Notes: a model not told the origin generated them from the letters alone. 15,073 bases of DNA from Candidatus Dormiibacterota bacterium (GCA_003135255.1 PLAX01000170.1:1-15073), one strand, 5' to 3'; shown: positions 1 through 7,435, numbered from the stretch's first letter. Made by a program: numbers and translations.

Positions 1-2
1 AC

Positions 3-1823
3 ATGGGCGCGATGGAGAACCCGTGCTGCATCACCTTCAACGAGGTCTACGTCTTCCGCAGCCGGGCCACCGAGCTGCAGCGGGCGCGGCGGGCCGAGGT
101 CATCGTCCACGAGATGGCCCACGTCTGCGGCTTCGGTGACGTCACCACCATGCGCTGGTGGGGAGACCTCTGGCTCAACGAGACCTTTGCCACCTACATG
201 TCCAACAAGGCGATGGTCAACGCCACCGAGTTCACCAACGCCTGGGTCGACTTCGCCAACACCATGAAGTCGGCGGCGGCACGCCAGGACCAGCTCCCCT
301 CCACCCACCCCATCTCCACCCCCTGCGCCGACACCAACGAGGTGCGGCAGAACTTCGACGGCATCACCTACCAGAAGGGGGCCTCGGTCCTCAAGCAACT
401 GGTCGCCTGGGTCGGTGACGCCCCCTTCACAGAAGGGGTCCGCGAGTACTTCCGCCGCTACCGCTGGGGCAACGCGACCCTCGGCGAGTTCCTCGCCTGC
501 ATCGAGGCCGCCTCGGGGCGCGACCTCGCCCCCTGGTCGGCGGAGTGGCTCCGCACCGCGGGGATGAACACGCTGCGTCCCGAGATCGAGGTCTCGGGTG
601 GCGGGATCGCGCGCTTCACGATCGTGCAGTCGGCGGCCCCCGCATACCCCACCCTGCGCTCCCACCACGTCCGGGTCGGCCTCTACCGGCAGGACGGGGG
701 ACGCCTGGTCCGCTACCGGCTGGTCGACAGCGAGGTCCACGGGGAGCGCACCGAGATCGCAGAGCTCGCCGGCGAGCAGGCCCCCGACCTCGCCGTGGTC
801 AACGACGACGACCTCACCTTCGCCAAGCTGCGCTTCGACCCCACCTCGCTTCACACCATGCTCGCCCACCTCGACGGTCTGGCCGACCCGCTGCCCCGCT
901 CCCTCTGCTGGGCGGCGCTCTGGGACATGACCCGCGACGCCGAGCTGCCCACTCGCGAATTCGTGGCCGCCGTCCTCCACCACGCCAGGGTGGAGGCCGA
1001 GGTCACCGTCCTGGAACGGCTGCTGAGCCAGGCGCTGGCGGCCATCGACCAGTTCGGCGACCCCGCCAACCGGGAGACGGCGCGCGCCAGCGTGGCCGGC
1101 ATCGCCTGGGACCAGCTGGCGGCGGCCGAGCCGGGCGGCGACGTTCAGCTCACCTGGGCACGGGCCCACATCGCTGCCGCCGATTCCACCGATGATCTCG
1201 ACCGGCTGGAGCGCCTGCTCGACGGCACCCAGAGCGTCCCCGGGCTCACGATCGACAACGACCTTCGTTGGATGATCGTCGGCCGCCTCGCCAGCCTCGG
1301 CCGCGAGGCCGGCCCGCTCATCGACGCCCAACTCGCCGCCGACGACACCGACTTCGGGCGCCGGCGCGCAGCCGCGTGCCGGGCCGCGCAGCCGGACGCC
1401 GCGGCCAAGCGCGCCGCCTTCGACCAGGTGGTCGGCGGTGCCGACCTTCCGCTGCAGACCCTCAACGCACTGATGGGGGGCTTCGGCGTGGGGCCCTTCG
1501 CGATCGGCGGATTGGTCCAATGGGGCGAGCGCCAGGCCGCCCTCCTGCGCTCCTACGTGGAGCGATGGGTGGAGGCCGTGCCTGGCTTCTGGGCGCGGCG
1601 CAGCACCGAGGAGGCGGAGAACTTCACGGAGTACCTCTACCCGCGCCAGCTGGTGGAGCCGGAGACCCTCGCCGCCGCGGATCGGGCGCTGGCGGCGATC
1701 CAGGCCGCCGAGATCTCGGACTCGACGCGACGTGCCGCCTCGCGGCCGATCGTCGAGGGCAAGGACGGCACGGAGCGGGCCATGCGTGCCCGCGCCTGCG
1801 ACATCGCCGCGTCGCGCCGCTGA
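3..1823 (+). CDS. pepN: Aminopeptidase N (M1 family, ERAP1-like), 5' end outside window
   Basis: Zinc metallo-aminopeptidase that removes N-terminal residues from peptides, probably in the cytosol. The visible part (606 residues) begins at the substrate-binding GAMEN motif (residues 2-6). The zinc motif HEMAH follows at 36-40, then the third ligand Glu60 in WLNE and the catalytic Tyr in the YQKGASVL segment (about residue 123). After about residue 200 comes the alpha-helical ERAP1-like C-terminal domain. Family members are about 850 residues, so roughly 250 N-terminal residues lie left of the window; the ATG at position 3 is an internal Met, not the start. Odd points: 19 residues, not the usual 18, separate the HEXXH from the zinc-ligand Glu (VCGFGD where relatives have a two-residue QWFGD/MWFGD-type segment), and GAMENPG reads GAMENPC. 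The gene converges with the glycosyltransferase, leaving 36 bp between stop codons. Family assignment is certain; activity is not. Confidence 0.95.
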   Translation: MGAMENPCCITFNEVYVFRSRATELQRARRAEVIVHEMAHVCGFGDVTTMRWWGDLWLNETFATYMSNKAMVNATEFTNAWVDFANTMKSAAARQDQLPSTHPISTPCADTNEVRQNFDGITYQKGASVLKQLVAWVGDAPFTEGVREYFRRYRWGNATLGEFLACIEAASGRDLAPWSAEWLRTAGMNTLRPEIEVSGGGIARFTIVQSAAPAYPTLRSHHVRVGLYRQDGGRLVRYRLVDSEVHGERTEIAELAGEQAPDLAVVNDDDLTFAKLRFDPTSLHTMLAHLDGLADPLPRSLCWAALWDMTRDAELPTREFVAAVLHHARVEAEVTVLERLLSQALAAIDQFGDPANRETARASVAGIAWDQLAAAEPGGDVQLTWARAHIAAADSTDDLDRLERLLDGTQSVPGLTIDNDLRWMIVGRLASLGREAGPLIDAQLAADDTDFGRRRAAACRAAQPDAAAKRAAFDQVVGGADLPLQTLNALMGGFGVGPFAIGGLVQWGERQAALLRSYVERWVEAVPGFWARRSTEEAENFTEYLYPRQLVEPETLAAADRALAAIQAAEISDSTRRAASRPIVEGKDGTERAMRARACDIAASRR

Positions 1824-1859
1824 TTTCCGTCCGGCTCCGCGTCGGCTCGTCAGTGGCGC

Positions 1860-3167
1860 TCACAGGGAGCCGGCGGAGACCTCCGACCCGAGCGACATCT
1901 CGTATCCGCAGGGCAGCTCGGCGGGGATCTCCGGGGAGCTGACCCGGCCGTAGATGGAGAGCAGCCGGTCGACCATCCGCTCCCAGGAGAAGGTGGCGGC
2001 GCGACGGCGGGCCGCCTCCCCCATCCGCTCCCGCCCGGCCTCATCGTGGAGGATCTTGGAGATGGCGGCGCAGTAGTCGCGGGGCTCGCGGCCCTCCACC
2101 AGGAGGCCGGTCTCCTCGTCAGCCACCACCTCGGGGAGGCCGCCCACCCGGGACGCCACCACCGGGGTGCCCTGCGCCTGCGCCTCCAGCGCCACGAGGC
2201 CGAACGTCTCCACACGCGACGGCACCACGCAGACGTCGGCGAGCGCGTAGTAGCGGGCCAGCCGTTCGTGGGGCACGGCCCCGAGGAAGCGGATTCGGTC
2301 CCCGATGCCGGCTTCGGCCGCCAGGTTCTCCAGGCGGCGGCGCTCCCCGCCGTGGCTGGCCCTGGCACCGTCGCCGCTGTCCTCGCCGATGAAGAGGCAG
2401 ACCACGTCCTGGAGGTGGGGGTCGCGATCCATCTCAGCGATCGCCTCGATCAGAGTGTCCGCCCCCTTGAGCGGTTCGAGCCTGCCGGCGAAGAGGACGA
2501 CCCGGCGCCCCTCGACGTTCAGCTCGCCGCGGAGCGCGGTGACCGCGCCCGGACCCGCGGAGCGAAGGTCGACCCCGGGCTCGGCGACACAGATCCGGTC
2601 CTTGCTCGCCCCGTACAGCCGCACCAGCGCCCGACCCTCGGCCCGACTCATGGCCACGATCCGGTCGCAGGCGGCGGCCAGCTCCTTCTCGACGGCCCCG
2701 CGCTGGAAGTCGGGGGGGAGCCCCGCGGCCGCCTTCATCCGGGCGAGCGAGTGAAACGACTGAACCCACGGGATCCCAAGCCGGTCACGAGCCCGGCGCG
2801 CGGGCGGGCCACTCAGCCAGTAATGGGCGTGGATGAGGCGGTAGCGGCGCTTCTCGGACGCGGCGTGGGCGAGCATCGCGTCGGCGAAGGGGTCGAGCAG
2901 CCCCACCAGCTCCTCCTTGGGGAGCGGCCGGGGCGGGCCCACGTCGAGGAGGACGAGCCGGCTCCCGGGGGCGATCAGCCGCTCGGCGGGAAGGCGGGGG
3001 TCGTCCCGGCGGACAAAGACGTCGCTGGGCACCCCTCGCTCCGCGAGACCCTCGCAGAGCCGCCGGACCCCGAGATTCATCCCGCCGTTCTCGCCCCGCC
3101 CCAGCTCACTGAGAGGAGAGGCGTGGACCGAAACGACGGCGATGGCGCGGCCACTCGGCGCGGTCAT
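1860..3167 (-). CDS. GT4 glycosyltransferase, MshA/sucrose-phosphate-synthase-like
   Basis: Retaining GT-B fold glycosyltransferase of 435 residues, the usual size for the family. The N-terminal acceptor domain opens with a hydrophobic strand and the ASPLSELGRGENGGMN segment, the glycine-rich loop typical of MshA and sucrose-phosphate synthases, and IHAHYWLSG follows. The C-terminal nucleotide-sugar domain has the FAGRLEPLKG strand-loop and the E-x7-E motif in VETFGLVALE, which binds the donor. It likely transfers a sugar from a nucleotide sugar to a small acceptor such as an inositol phosphate, glycerate or sugar phosphate; the acceptor cannot be read from the sequence. The frame stays open 29 codons further upstream (to 3254). 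I chose the ATG at 3167 because the extension is not GT-like, the family start motif lies just after this Met, and a TTGACG / TAGCTA-TAGACT promoter ends only 7 nt before it, which implies a leaderless mRNA. It is probably last in the FNR-small gene-GT direction, but with its own promoter. Confidence 0.92.
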   Translation of the reverse strand: MTAPSGRAIAVVSVHASPLSELGRGENGGMNLGVRRLCEGLAERGVPSDVFVRRDDPRLPAERLIAPGSRLVLLDVGPPRPLPKEELVGLLDPFADAMLAHAASEKRRYRLIHAHYWLSGPPARRARDRLGIPWVQSFHSLARMKAAAGLPPDFQRGAVEKELAAACDRIVAMSRAEGRALVRLYGASKDRICVAEPGVDLRSAGPGAVTALRGELNVEGRRVVLFAGRLEPLKGADTLIEAIAEMDRDPHLQDVVCLFIGEDSGDGARASHGGERRRLENLAAEAGIGDRIRFLGAVPHERLARYYALADVCVVPSRVETFGLVALEAQAQGTPVVASRVGGLPEVVADEETGLLVEGREPRDYCAAISKILHDEAGRERMGEAARRRAATFSWERMVDRLLSIYGRVSSPEIPAELPCGYEMSLGSEVSAGSL

Positions 3168-3206
3168 GGTCTCAAGTCTAGCTACGAGGGCTCGTTGCGC
3201 CGTCAA
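3168..3206 (-). promoter_or_regulatory. Candidate sigma-A promoter of the GT4 gene (leaderless)
   Basis: Read on the minus strand: TTGACG at 3206-3201, then TAGCTA at 3184-3179 (16-bp spacer) overlapping TAGACT at 3180-3175. TAGACT ends 7 nt before the ATG at 3167, so transcription would begin at or a few bases before the start codon. No Shine-Dalgarno sequence precedes this ATG, which fits a leaderless message. Confidence 0.5.
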
Positions 3207-3237
3207 CCACCCCCGGGAGAGCCGGGGGTCACGGGGC

Positions 3238-3549
3238 TCATGGAAGCCGGTCAAGCGAGCTCACGGCGCTCCAGGTCTGCCCCGCGGGCGGCGGCCCGAT
3301 CCCCGATGCCTGCCAGCCGAGCGCCGCCACCAGGTCCCACCACGCCCTCGCCGCCTCCACCATCAGCACCACCTGCTGGGCGTCGCCGTACACGTAGGAG
3401 CCCGGCCGCATCTCGGTCGTCCCGGCCTCGGTCCACGAGGCGGGGCCGGGGCGCTCGACACCGAGCGGAGGCTCGACCCGGGCGAAGGGATCGGTGCAAG
3501 GCGGCGGCTCGACGGCGCGCGCCGGCCCGACGCGGGCCGGGAAACCCAC
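3238..3549 (-). CDS. Small unrecognised protein, possibly the 3' part of a frameshifted gene
   Basis: This frame encodes 103 residues from a GTG codon with strongly coding-like codon use (long runs of G/C-ending codons such as GTG GTG CTG ATG GTG GAG GCG). The C-terminal half looks like real protein (MRPGSYVYGDAQQVVLMVEA, then a Trp-containing amphipathic stretch). I do not recognise the family. RPGSYVYGDAQQ weakly recalls the RPGxYVxxD segment in the C-terminal domain of alanine-racemase-like D-threonine aldolases and D-serine dehydratases, but the flanks do not match. The GTG at 3549 has no good ribosome site. By contrast an ATG at 3635 in another frame has a good one (GAGGGG 8 nt before it), and the translation just after it also looks protein-like. 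The true gene may therefore run 3635 to 3238 with an indel in the G-rich tract near 3565-3580. It sits 35 bp after the FNR stop codon if it starts at 3635. Confidence 0.38.
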   Translation of the reverse strand: MGFPARVGPARAVEPPPCTDPFARVEPPLGVERPGPASWTEAGTTEMRPGSYVYGDAQQVVLMVEAARAWWDLVAALGWQASGIGPPPAGQTWSAVSSLDRLP

Positions 3550-3670
3550 CCCGGACCGGCAACGCCTCCCCCATCCCCGCTCGGGACGTCGACTCTCACT
3601 GCGCCCACCGTAGTGAACGGCGAGCGGGCGGACATCAGGGTTTCCCCTCGATTGCCGGCGAAGGTGCCCC

Positions 3671-4444
3671 TCACTCGGGCCAGTACTGCTCCTCGTGGAC
3701 CGCGGCGGCCTCGAAGCCGCCCCTGCGCAGCGCTCCCTTGACGTTGTCGATCATCTGCGGGTTGCCGCAGATGAACGCGGAGGCCGAGCCCGGCCGCAGC
3801 TCGAGCCGGTCGGCGTGCTTGCGCACCACGTCCTCGACCCGACCCCGCTCCCCGGGCCACTCGGGGTCGAGCCAGGGCCGGCTGATGGTGGGGACGTACT
3901 CGAGCCAGTCGAACTTCTCGGTGAGTGCCCGCATCTCGTCCAGGTAGGCGAACTCGTCGGAGACACTGGCGCCGTGGAGGAGGAAGACCCTGCCCTCGGG
4001 CGACCACTCGCCGCGCTCCTGCCGGCGGATCAGCGTGCGGATGCAGGAGAGGAAGGGGGCGATCCCGGTGACCGTGGCCACGAAGATGTGGGCCTGCCCC
4101 GCGACCGGTGCCTCACGCAGGAAGACGCCCTTGCAGCGGCGCCGGACCGGCAGCTCCGCGCCAACGGGCTGCGCATAGAGGGGGACGGTCAGCTCGCCCC
4201 CCGGGACCCGTTCGATGAACAGCTCGATCTCGTCCTCCTCCGGCGAGGAGCAGATCGAATAAGGCCGTTCAACGAGCTTTTCTCCGACGGGCAGCGCCAG
4301 CGTGCAGTACTGCCCGGGCCGGTGTCCGAGCTCGAAGTCGGGAGCGATCCGCATCACCCAGAGGCTCTCGGCGGCCTCCCGGCGGCTGACGATCGTGGCA
4401 GTGCCGAATTTGGCGGGATCGATGCTGGGGGCGGATTCGATCAT
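3671..4444 (-). CDS. Ferredoxin-NADP+ reductase-like flavoprotein (bacterial Fpr type)
   Basis: FAD enzyme of 257 residues that moves electrons between NADPH and ferredoxin or flavodoxin in the cytosol. Residues 10-115 form the FAD-binding beta barrel, with the flavin motif RPYS at 60-63. Residues 118-257 form the NADP-binding domain, with TGIAPF at 126-131 (family usually GTGIAPF; here Val replaces the first Gly) and CGNPQMI at 226-232. The tail ends QYWPE, close to the aromatic -YW end of bacterial Fpr enzymes but with two extra residues. The start at 4444 is supported by a CTGACG-17-TACACT promoter that ends 8 nt before the ATG. In this window a natural partner would be the ferredoxin at 10091-10324, although the two are in separate transcription units. 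A related flavin reductase (for example one acting in oxygenase systems) remains possible. Confidence 0.92.
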   Translation of the reverse strand: MIESAPSIDPAKFGTATIVSRREAAESLWVMRIAPDFELGHRPGQYCTLALPVGEKLVERPYSICSSPEEDEIELFIERVPGGELTVPLYAQPVGAELPVRRRCKGVFLREAPVAGQAHIFVATVTGIAPFLSCIRTLIRRQERGEWSPEGRVFLLHGASVSDEFAYLDEMRALTEKFDWLEYVPTISRPWLDPEWPGERGRVEDVVRKHADRLELRPGSASAFICGNPQMIDNVKGALRRGGFEAAAVHEEQYWPE

Positions 4445-4452
4445 CGGGCGTC

Positions 4453-4481
4453 AGTGTAGGCCCTCGGCGGGCAGCCGTCAG
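4453..4481 (-). promoter_or_regulatory. Candidate sigma-A promoter of the FNR gene (leaderless)
   Basis: On the minus strand CTGACG (4481-4476), an exact 17-bp spacer, then TACACT (4458-4453), followed by 8 nt and the ATG at 4444. Box quality and spacing are close to the sigma-70/A consensus. No Shine-Dalgarno sequence stands before the ATG. The predicted start of transcription falls on or next to the start codon. Confidence 0.55.
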
Positions 4482-4482
4482 C

Positions 4483-4567
4483 CAGATCTTCTCGGGGTTC
4501 ACCGGGAGGGGCCGGCGGAGCAGCAGGCCGGGCTCAGAGCTTCTCGGGGTTCACCAGGAGGAGCCGG
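4483..4567. repeat. Imperfect 33-bp direct repeat at the thioesterase 3' end
   Basis: Two copies at 4483-4515 and 4535-4567 match at about 30 of 33 positions and are offset by 52 bp. The right copy encodes the last residues of the thioesterase (LLLVNPEKL and stop). The left copy lies after the stop and would still read PVNPEKI on the minus strand. This looks like a short duplication of the gene's 3' end. Confidence 0.8.
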
Positions 4568-4965
4568 ACCGTGCTCGTCGCCAGCTCGCGGCCGTCCTGC
4601 GCGTCGCGCATGGTCACCGCCCACTGGTGGACCCGGCGGCCGGCGTGCCGCACCGTCGCCTCGGCGTCGACCCTCTCCCCGGCGCGCGCGGTGCGGAGGA
4701 AGCTGGTGTGGTTCTCCAGCGCCACGGCCCCCCTGCCGGAGCCGTCACTCCCCGCCGCCACCATCGCCCCGATCGACGCCAGGGTCTCGGCGACGGCGGC
4801 GTAGACGCCCCCGTGGACCAGGCCGTACGGCTGGAGGTGCTGCTCGCCGATCTCGAGATGGGCGGTGACCCGGGTCGAGGTGACCTCGTCGAACTGGAGG
4901 CCGAGGAGGCCGATGAAGCCGGCGGTGGGGTCGAAGCCGGAGAGCGGCCCCGAGGGCGTGGTCAT
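4534..4965 (-). CDS. PaaI-type hotdog-fold acyl-CoA thioesterase
   Basis: Single hotdog-domain protein of 143 residues, the usual length for PaaI/YbgC-like thioesterases that hydrolyse acyl- or aryl-CoA to the free acid and CoA. The characteristic motif is LVHGGVYAAVAETLAS (HGG at about 51-53, Glu at about 60), where the Gly pair and the acidic residue on the long helix form the active site of the PaaI group. NHTSFLR and AEATVRHAGRR are typical following strands. A TTG at 4974 would add three residues; I prefer the ATG at 4965, which has GAGG about 10 nt upstream. The gene begins 24 bp after the threonine synthase stop codon, so the two are probably co-transcribed, though no metabolic link is obvious. 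The substrate is not predictable. Its extreme C-terminus is partly duplicated downstream. Confidence 0.9.
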   Translation of the reverse strand: MTTPSGPLSGFDPTAGFIGLLGLQFDEVTSTRVTAHLEIGEQHLQPYGLVHGGVYAAVAETLASIGAMVAAGSDGSGRGAVALENHTSFLRTARAGERVDAEATVRHAGRRVHQWAVTMRDAQDGRELATSTVRLLLVNPEKL

Positions 4966-4989
4966 CTCAGCCAACCTCGGCGGGCGCGG

Positions 4990-6258
4990 TCATTGTGAGT
5001 GCACCGGCTGAGGCGCCCGTTCCATCTCGGCCCGGTAGCGCTCGGCGAAGGCCCGCAGCGATGGAGTGATTGGTTCGTCCAGCTGGCTGCGACCCTCGAG
5101 CGACTCCGCGGTCTTGAGTCCGTGACCGGTGATGTACGCGACCACCACCTCGTCGCCCTTCCACCTGCCCGCCTCGGCGAGGCGCCGCAGGACGGCGACG
5201 GTGACCCCGCCGGCGGTCTCGGCGAACACCCCCTCGGTGCGGGCGAGCAACTCCACCGCGTCCAGGATCTCGTCGTCGGTGACGCTCTCGACCACTCCTC
5301 CGCTCCTGCGGGCGGCGCGGATGACGTCCTCCCCGTCCGAGGGGCTGCCGATGGCGAGGGAGCGGGCGACCGTGTCGGGGCGGCGTACCGGGATGACCGG
5401 GTGGTTGCCGGTGAAGGCGTCGGCGACCGGCGCGCAGCCGGAGGCCTGGGCACCCGTAAGCCGGGTGTGGGGCGGACCGTCGACCAGGCCGAGGTCGACC
5501 AGCTCGCGGATCGCCTTCTCCGCCTTGACGAATTGGGAGCCGGAGGCGATCGGGATCACGATCTCGTCAGGGAGCCGCCAGCCCAGCTGCTCCACGGTCT
5601 CGTAGGTGAGGGTCTTGCTGCCCTCGCTGTAGAAGGGCCGGACGTTGATGTTGCAGAAGGCCCAGGGGACCTCGTCGGCCAGCTCGCTGCCGAGGCGGTT
5701 GGCGTCGTCGTAGGTGCCGTTGACCCGCACCAGGGTGGGTCGGAACACCGCGGTGGTCGAGATCTTGGCGGCCTCCAGGTCGGCCGGGATGATGATCACG
5801 GCGCGCATCGCGGCGTGGGCCGCGTAGGCGGCGACGGCGTTGGCCAGGTTGCCGGTGCTGGCACAGGCGAGGGTGTCGAAGCCATGCCCGCGTGCCCAGC
5901 TGGCGGCGACGCTCACCACCCGATCCTTGAACGAGTTGGTCGGGTTCTGGGTGTCGTTCTTCAGGTAGAGGTTGCGCAGGCCGAGGAGGTCGCCCAGGTT
6001 GCGGGCTCGGATCAGCGGCGACCAGCCCTCACCCAGGGTGATGGGCTCCAGCTCGTCCTCGACGGGCAGCAGGTCGCGGTAGCGCCAGATGCTCGCGGGG
6101 CCCGCCTCGATGCTCGTGCGGGAGACCCGGCGGCCGATCTCGGCGTAGTCGTAGGCCACCTCGAGAGGGCCGAAGCAGCGGTCGCAGGCATGGGTGGCCG
6201 CGATCGGGGTCGTGTTGCCGCAGGCGCGGCAGCGCAGGGCAAGTATTCGTTGGCTCAT
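4990..6258 (-). CDS. thrC: Threonine synthase
   Basis: PLP enzyme converting O-phospho-L-homoserine to L-threonine, the last step of threonine synthesis. 422 residues, fitting the actinobacterial/archaeal class that carries an N-terminal zinc ribbon: Cys10-x2-Cys13 and Cys25-x2-Cys28. GEGWSPL (77-83) is the family GEGxTPL loop, NPTNSFKDR holds the PLP lysine (Lys111), and ASTGNLANA is the phosphate-gripping segment. Later signatures include ASGSQF (usually GSGxxx) and the C-terminal ITGHGLK, where relatives have TGHGLKD. The ATG at 6258 is preceded by TGAGGT at good spacing. A leader of about 140-150 nt separates it from a TAGACT box. The thioesterase follows in the same direction. Cysteate synthase is related, but the zinc ribbon and overall pattern favour ThrC. 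Confidence 0.96.
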   Translation of the reverse strand: MSQRILALRCRACGNTTPIAATHACDRCFGPLEVAYDYAEIGRRVSRTSIEAGPASIWRYRDLLPVEDELEPITLGEGWSPLIRARNLGDLLGLRNLYLKNDTQNPTNSFKDRVVSVAASWARGHGFDTLACASTGNLANAVAAYAAHAAMRAVIIIPADLEAAKISTTAVFRPTLVRVNGTYDDANRLGSELADEVPWAFCNINVRPFYSEGSKTLTYETVEQLGWRLPDEIVIPIASGSQFVKAEKAIRELVDLGLVDGPPHTRLTGAQASGCAPVADAFTGNHPVIPVRRPDTVARSLAIGSPSDGEDVIRAARRSGGVVESVTDDEILDAVELLARTEGVFAETAGGVTVAVLRRLAEAGRWKGDEVVVAYITGHGLKTAESLEGRSQLDEPITPSLRAFAERYRAEMERAPQPVHSQ

Positions 6259-6415
6259 GTGATGGACCTCAGGTTTCGGAAGATGTCAGATCACGCGTGC
6301 GGGGCGGTCAGGCCGCCCCGGCGCATTCGCATCCCCGCGGACCCGGTGGCGCCCAGGGGCGGCAGTGGCCGCGTCGAGGGCGCATGAGATCTCCACATCG
6401 TGGCTCTGAAGTCTA
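6259..6415 (-). promoter_or_regulatory. thrC leader with candidate -10 box, short upstream frame and hairpin
   Basis: On the minus strand a TAGACT box lies at 6415-6410 with no clear -35. Eleven nt later an ATG (6398) opens a 35-codon frame that ends at 6291, 32 nt before thrC. The end of this frame holds a perfect 7-bp hairpin (GGGGCGG, 5-nt loop, CCGCCCC; 6319-6301). The frame contains three Thr codons, too scattered for a classical threonine attenuator, and no U-run follows the hairpin. I recognise no known riboswitch. Confidence 0.3.
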
Positions 6416-6489
6416 GCGGGATCGAGGCGGGGGGGCTGGGTCCAGGGGGCTGGGGGGCGCACGAAGGGGCGCCCGGCCCCTGGGCGGCG

Positions 6490-7242
6490 TCAGGAGCTGC
6501 GGTCGAGCGCCGCCCGCACCAGCCCGGGTGCCACCGCGCGCACCACGGCCGCCAGCCCGTAGTAGCGGGGCGAGTAGCGCTCCGCCCTCTTGTGCACGGC
6601 GCAGTCGACGATCGCCTCCGCCACACCCCGGTCGCTGCCGATGAACCAGCGCCAGATGGGATGCTGGCGCATGGCCTCCGCGGGGAACCCCTCGGTCGGG
6701 ACCCACCCCGGCAGGACCAATCCGACGTGCACACGGTGGCTGCGCTCCTCCTAGCGCAGCGCATCGGTCCACCCGCAGAGCGCGAACTTGCTCGCCGAGT
6801 AGGCGCCCACACCGGCGCGGGCGACCCGTCCGGCGGTGCTCGAGACGTTGACGATCGAGCTCGGCGCGGACCGCCGCAGCAGGGGGAGCAACGCCTCGGT
6901 CAGCCGCACCTGGGCATTGAAGTTGAGGTCCATGGTCTGGGCCACGTTGGCCCAGCCTGCCTCAGCGAAGCGCCCGCCCCAGCCGGCGCCCGCATCGTTC
7001 ACCAGCACGTCGAGCCGGCCGTGACGCTGCTCGACGACCGCGGCGATGCGGCTCGGGGCCTCGGGGGCGGTGAGGTCCGCGGCGATCACCGTCGCCCCCC
7101 CGATCTCGCGCGAGAGTGCCTCGAGGCGCGCCTCGCGGCGGGCGACCAGGACCAGCTCAGTGCGGGACATCTCCGCGAAGCGGCGGGCGGTCGCGGCGCC
7201 GATCCCGCTGCTGGCCCCGGTGACGAGGACGACGCGAGGCAT
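6490..7242 (-). pseudogene. Short-chain dehydrogenase/reductase interrupted by one in-frame TAG
   Basis: Classical SDR oxidoreductase with a Rossmann NAD(P)-binding fold. TGASSGIG at 8-15 binds the cofactor; NDAG at 82-85 replaces the usual NNAG. The catalytic Ser is in VNVSS (about 134) and Tyr148/Lys152 are in YSASK. Translation from the ATG at 7242 stops at a TAG (6753-6751) after residue 163. The same frame then continues without another stop to 6490 with typical SDR C-terminal sequence (VHVGLVLPGWVPTEGFP), giving 250 codons, the normal family length. The break is therefore a single substitution, not a frameshift. It may be a recent pseudogene, a sequencing error or a read-through codon. 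A TAGACT box ends 9 nt before the ATG. A weak GC hairpin (6466-6480) follows the distal stop. Substrate unknown. Confidence 0.85.
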
Positions 7243-7251
7243 CTCGGAAGC

Positions 7252-7257
7252 AGTCTA
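7252..7257 (-). promoter_or_regulatory. Candidate -10 box of the SDR gene
   Basis: TAGACT on the minus strand, 9 nt before the ATG at 7242, matches the box found before the GT4 gene. No convincing -35 is visible; the upstream bases are a GC-rich palindrome (CGCGGCGCCGCG, 7263-7274). Confidence 0.3.
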
Positions 7258-7397
7258 CCGGCCGCGGCGCCGCGCGCTCAGGAGTTGCTCTCGGCCACCA
7301 GGTGATCGGTGAGGACCGTCCCCCCCACCGCCCACTGCTGTCACGTCAGCTCGCCGTCGGCGGGAAGCGGCTCGCCCCGCTTGCGAGTGTGTTCGTC

Positions 7398-7427
7398 TTG
7401 ACCATGCGAACGCGCGTTTGGTATAAT
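7398..7427 (+). promoter_or_regulatory. Near-consensus plus-strand promoter (extended -10) opposing the oxidoreductase operon
   Basis: TTGACC at 7398-7403, an 18-bp spacer, then TATAAT at 7422-7427, with TG at 7419-7420 giving an extended -10 (TGGTATAAT). It is the best sigma-A promoter in the window by eye and is set in a small AT-richer patch. It reads plus, whereas the genes on both sides read minus, so its transcript would run into the 3' end of the beta-gamma subunit gene in antisense. Confidence 0.65.
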
Positions 7428-7435
7428 CACTCGCG

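Noticed and set aside
3168..3254. 29-codon N-terminal extension of the GT4 protein
   Set aside because: The added residues are unlike GT4 N-termini, and a promoter-like element lies within this stretch just before the ATG at 3167.
2046..3947. Very long plus-strand open frame (633 codons) opposite the GT4 and FNR genes
   Set aside because: Composition is Arg/Gly/Pro/Ala-rich and it is antisense to two genes with clear motifs; long antisense frames are expected at this GC content.
6291..6812. Minus-strand open frame of 173 codons across the end of the SDR gene and the thrC leader
   Set aside because: Out of frame with the SDR coding sequence, with shadow-type composition; only its last 35 codons, which follow a -10 box, are mentioned as a possible leader.
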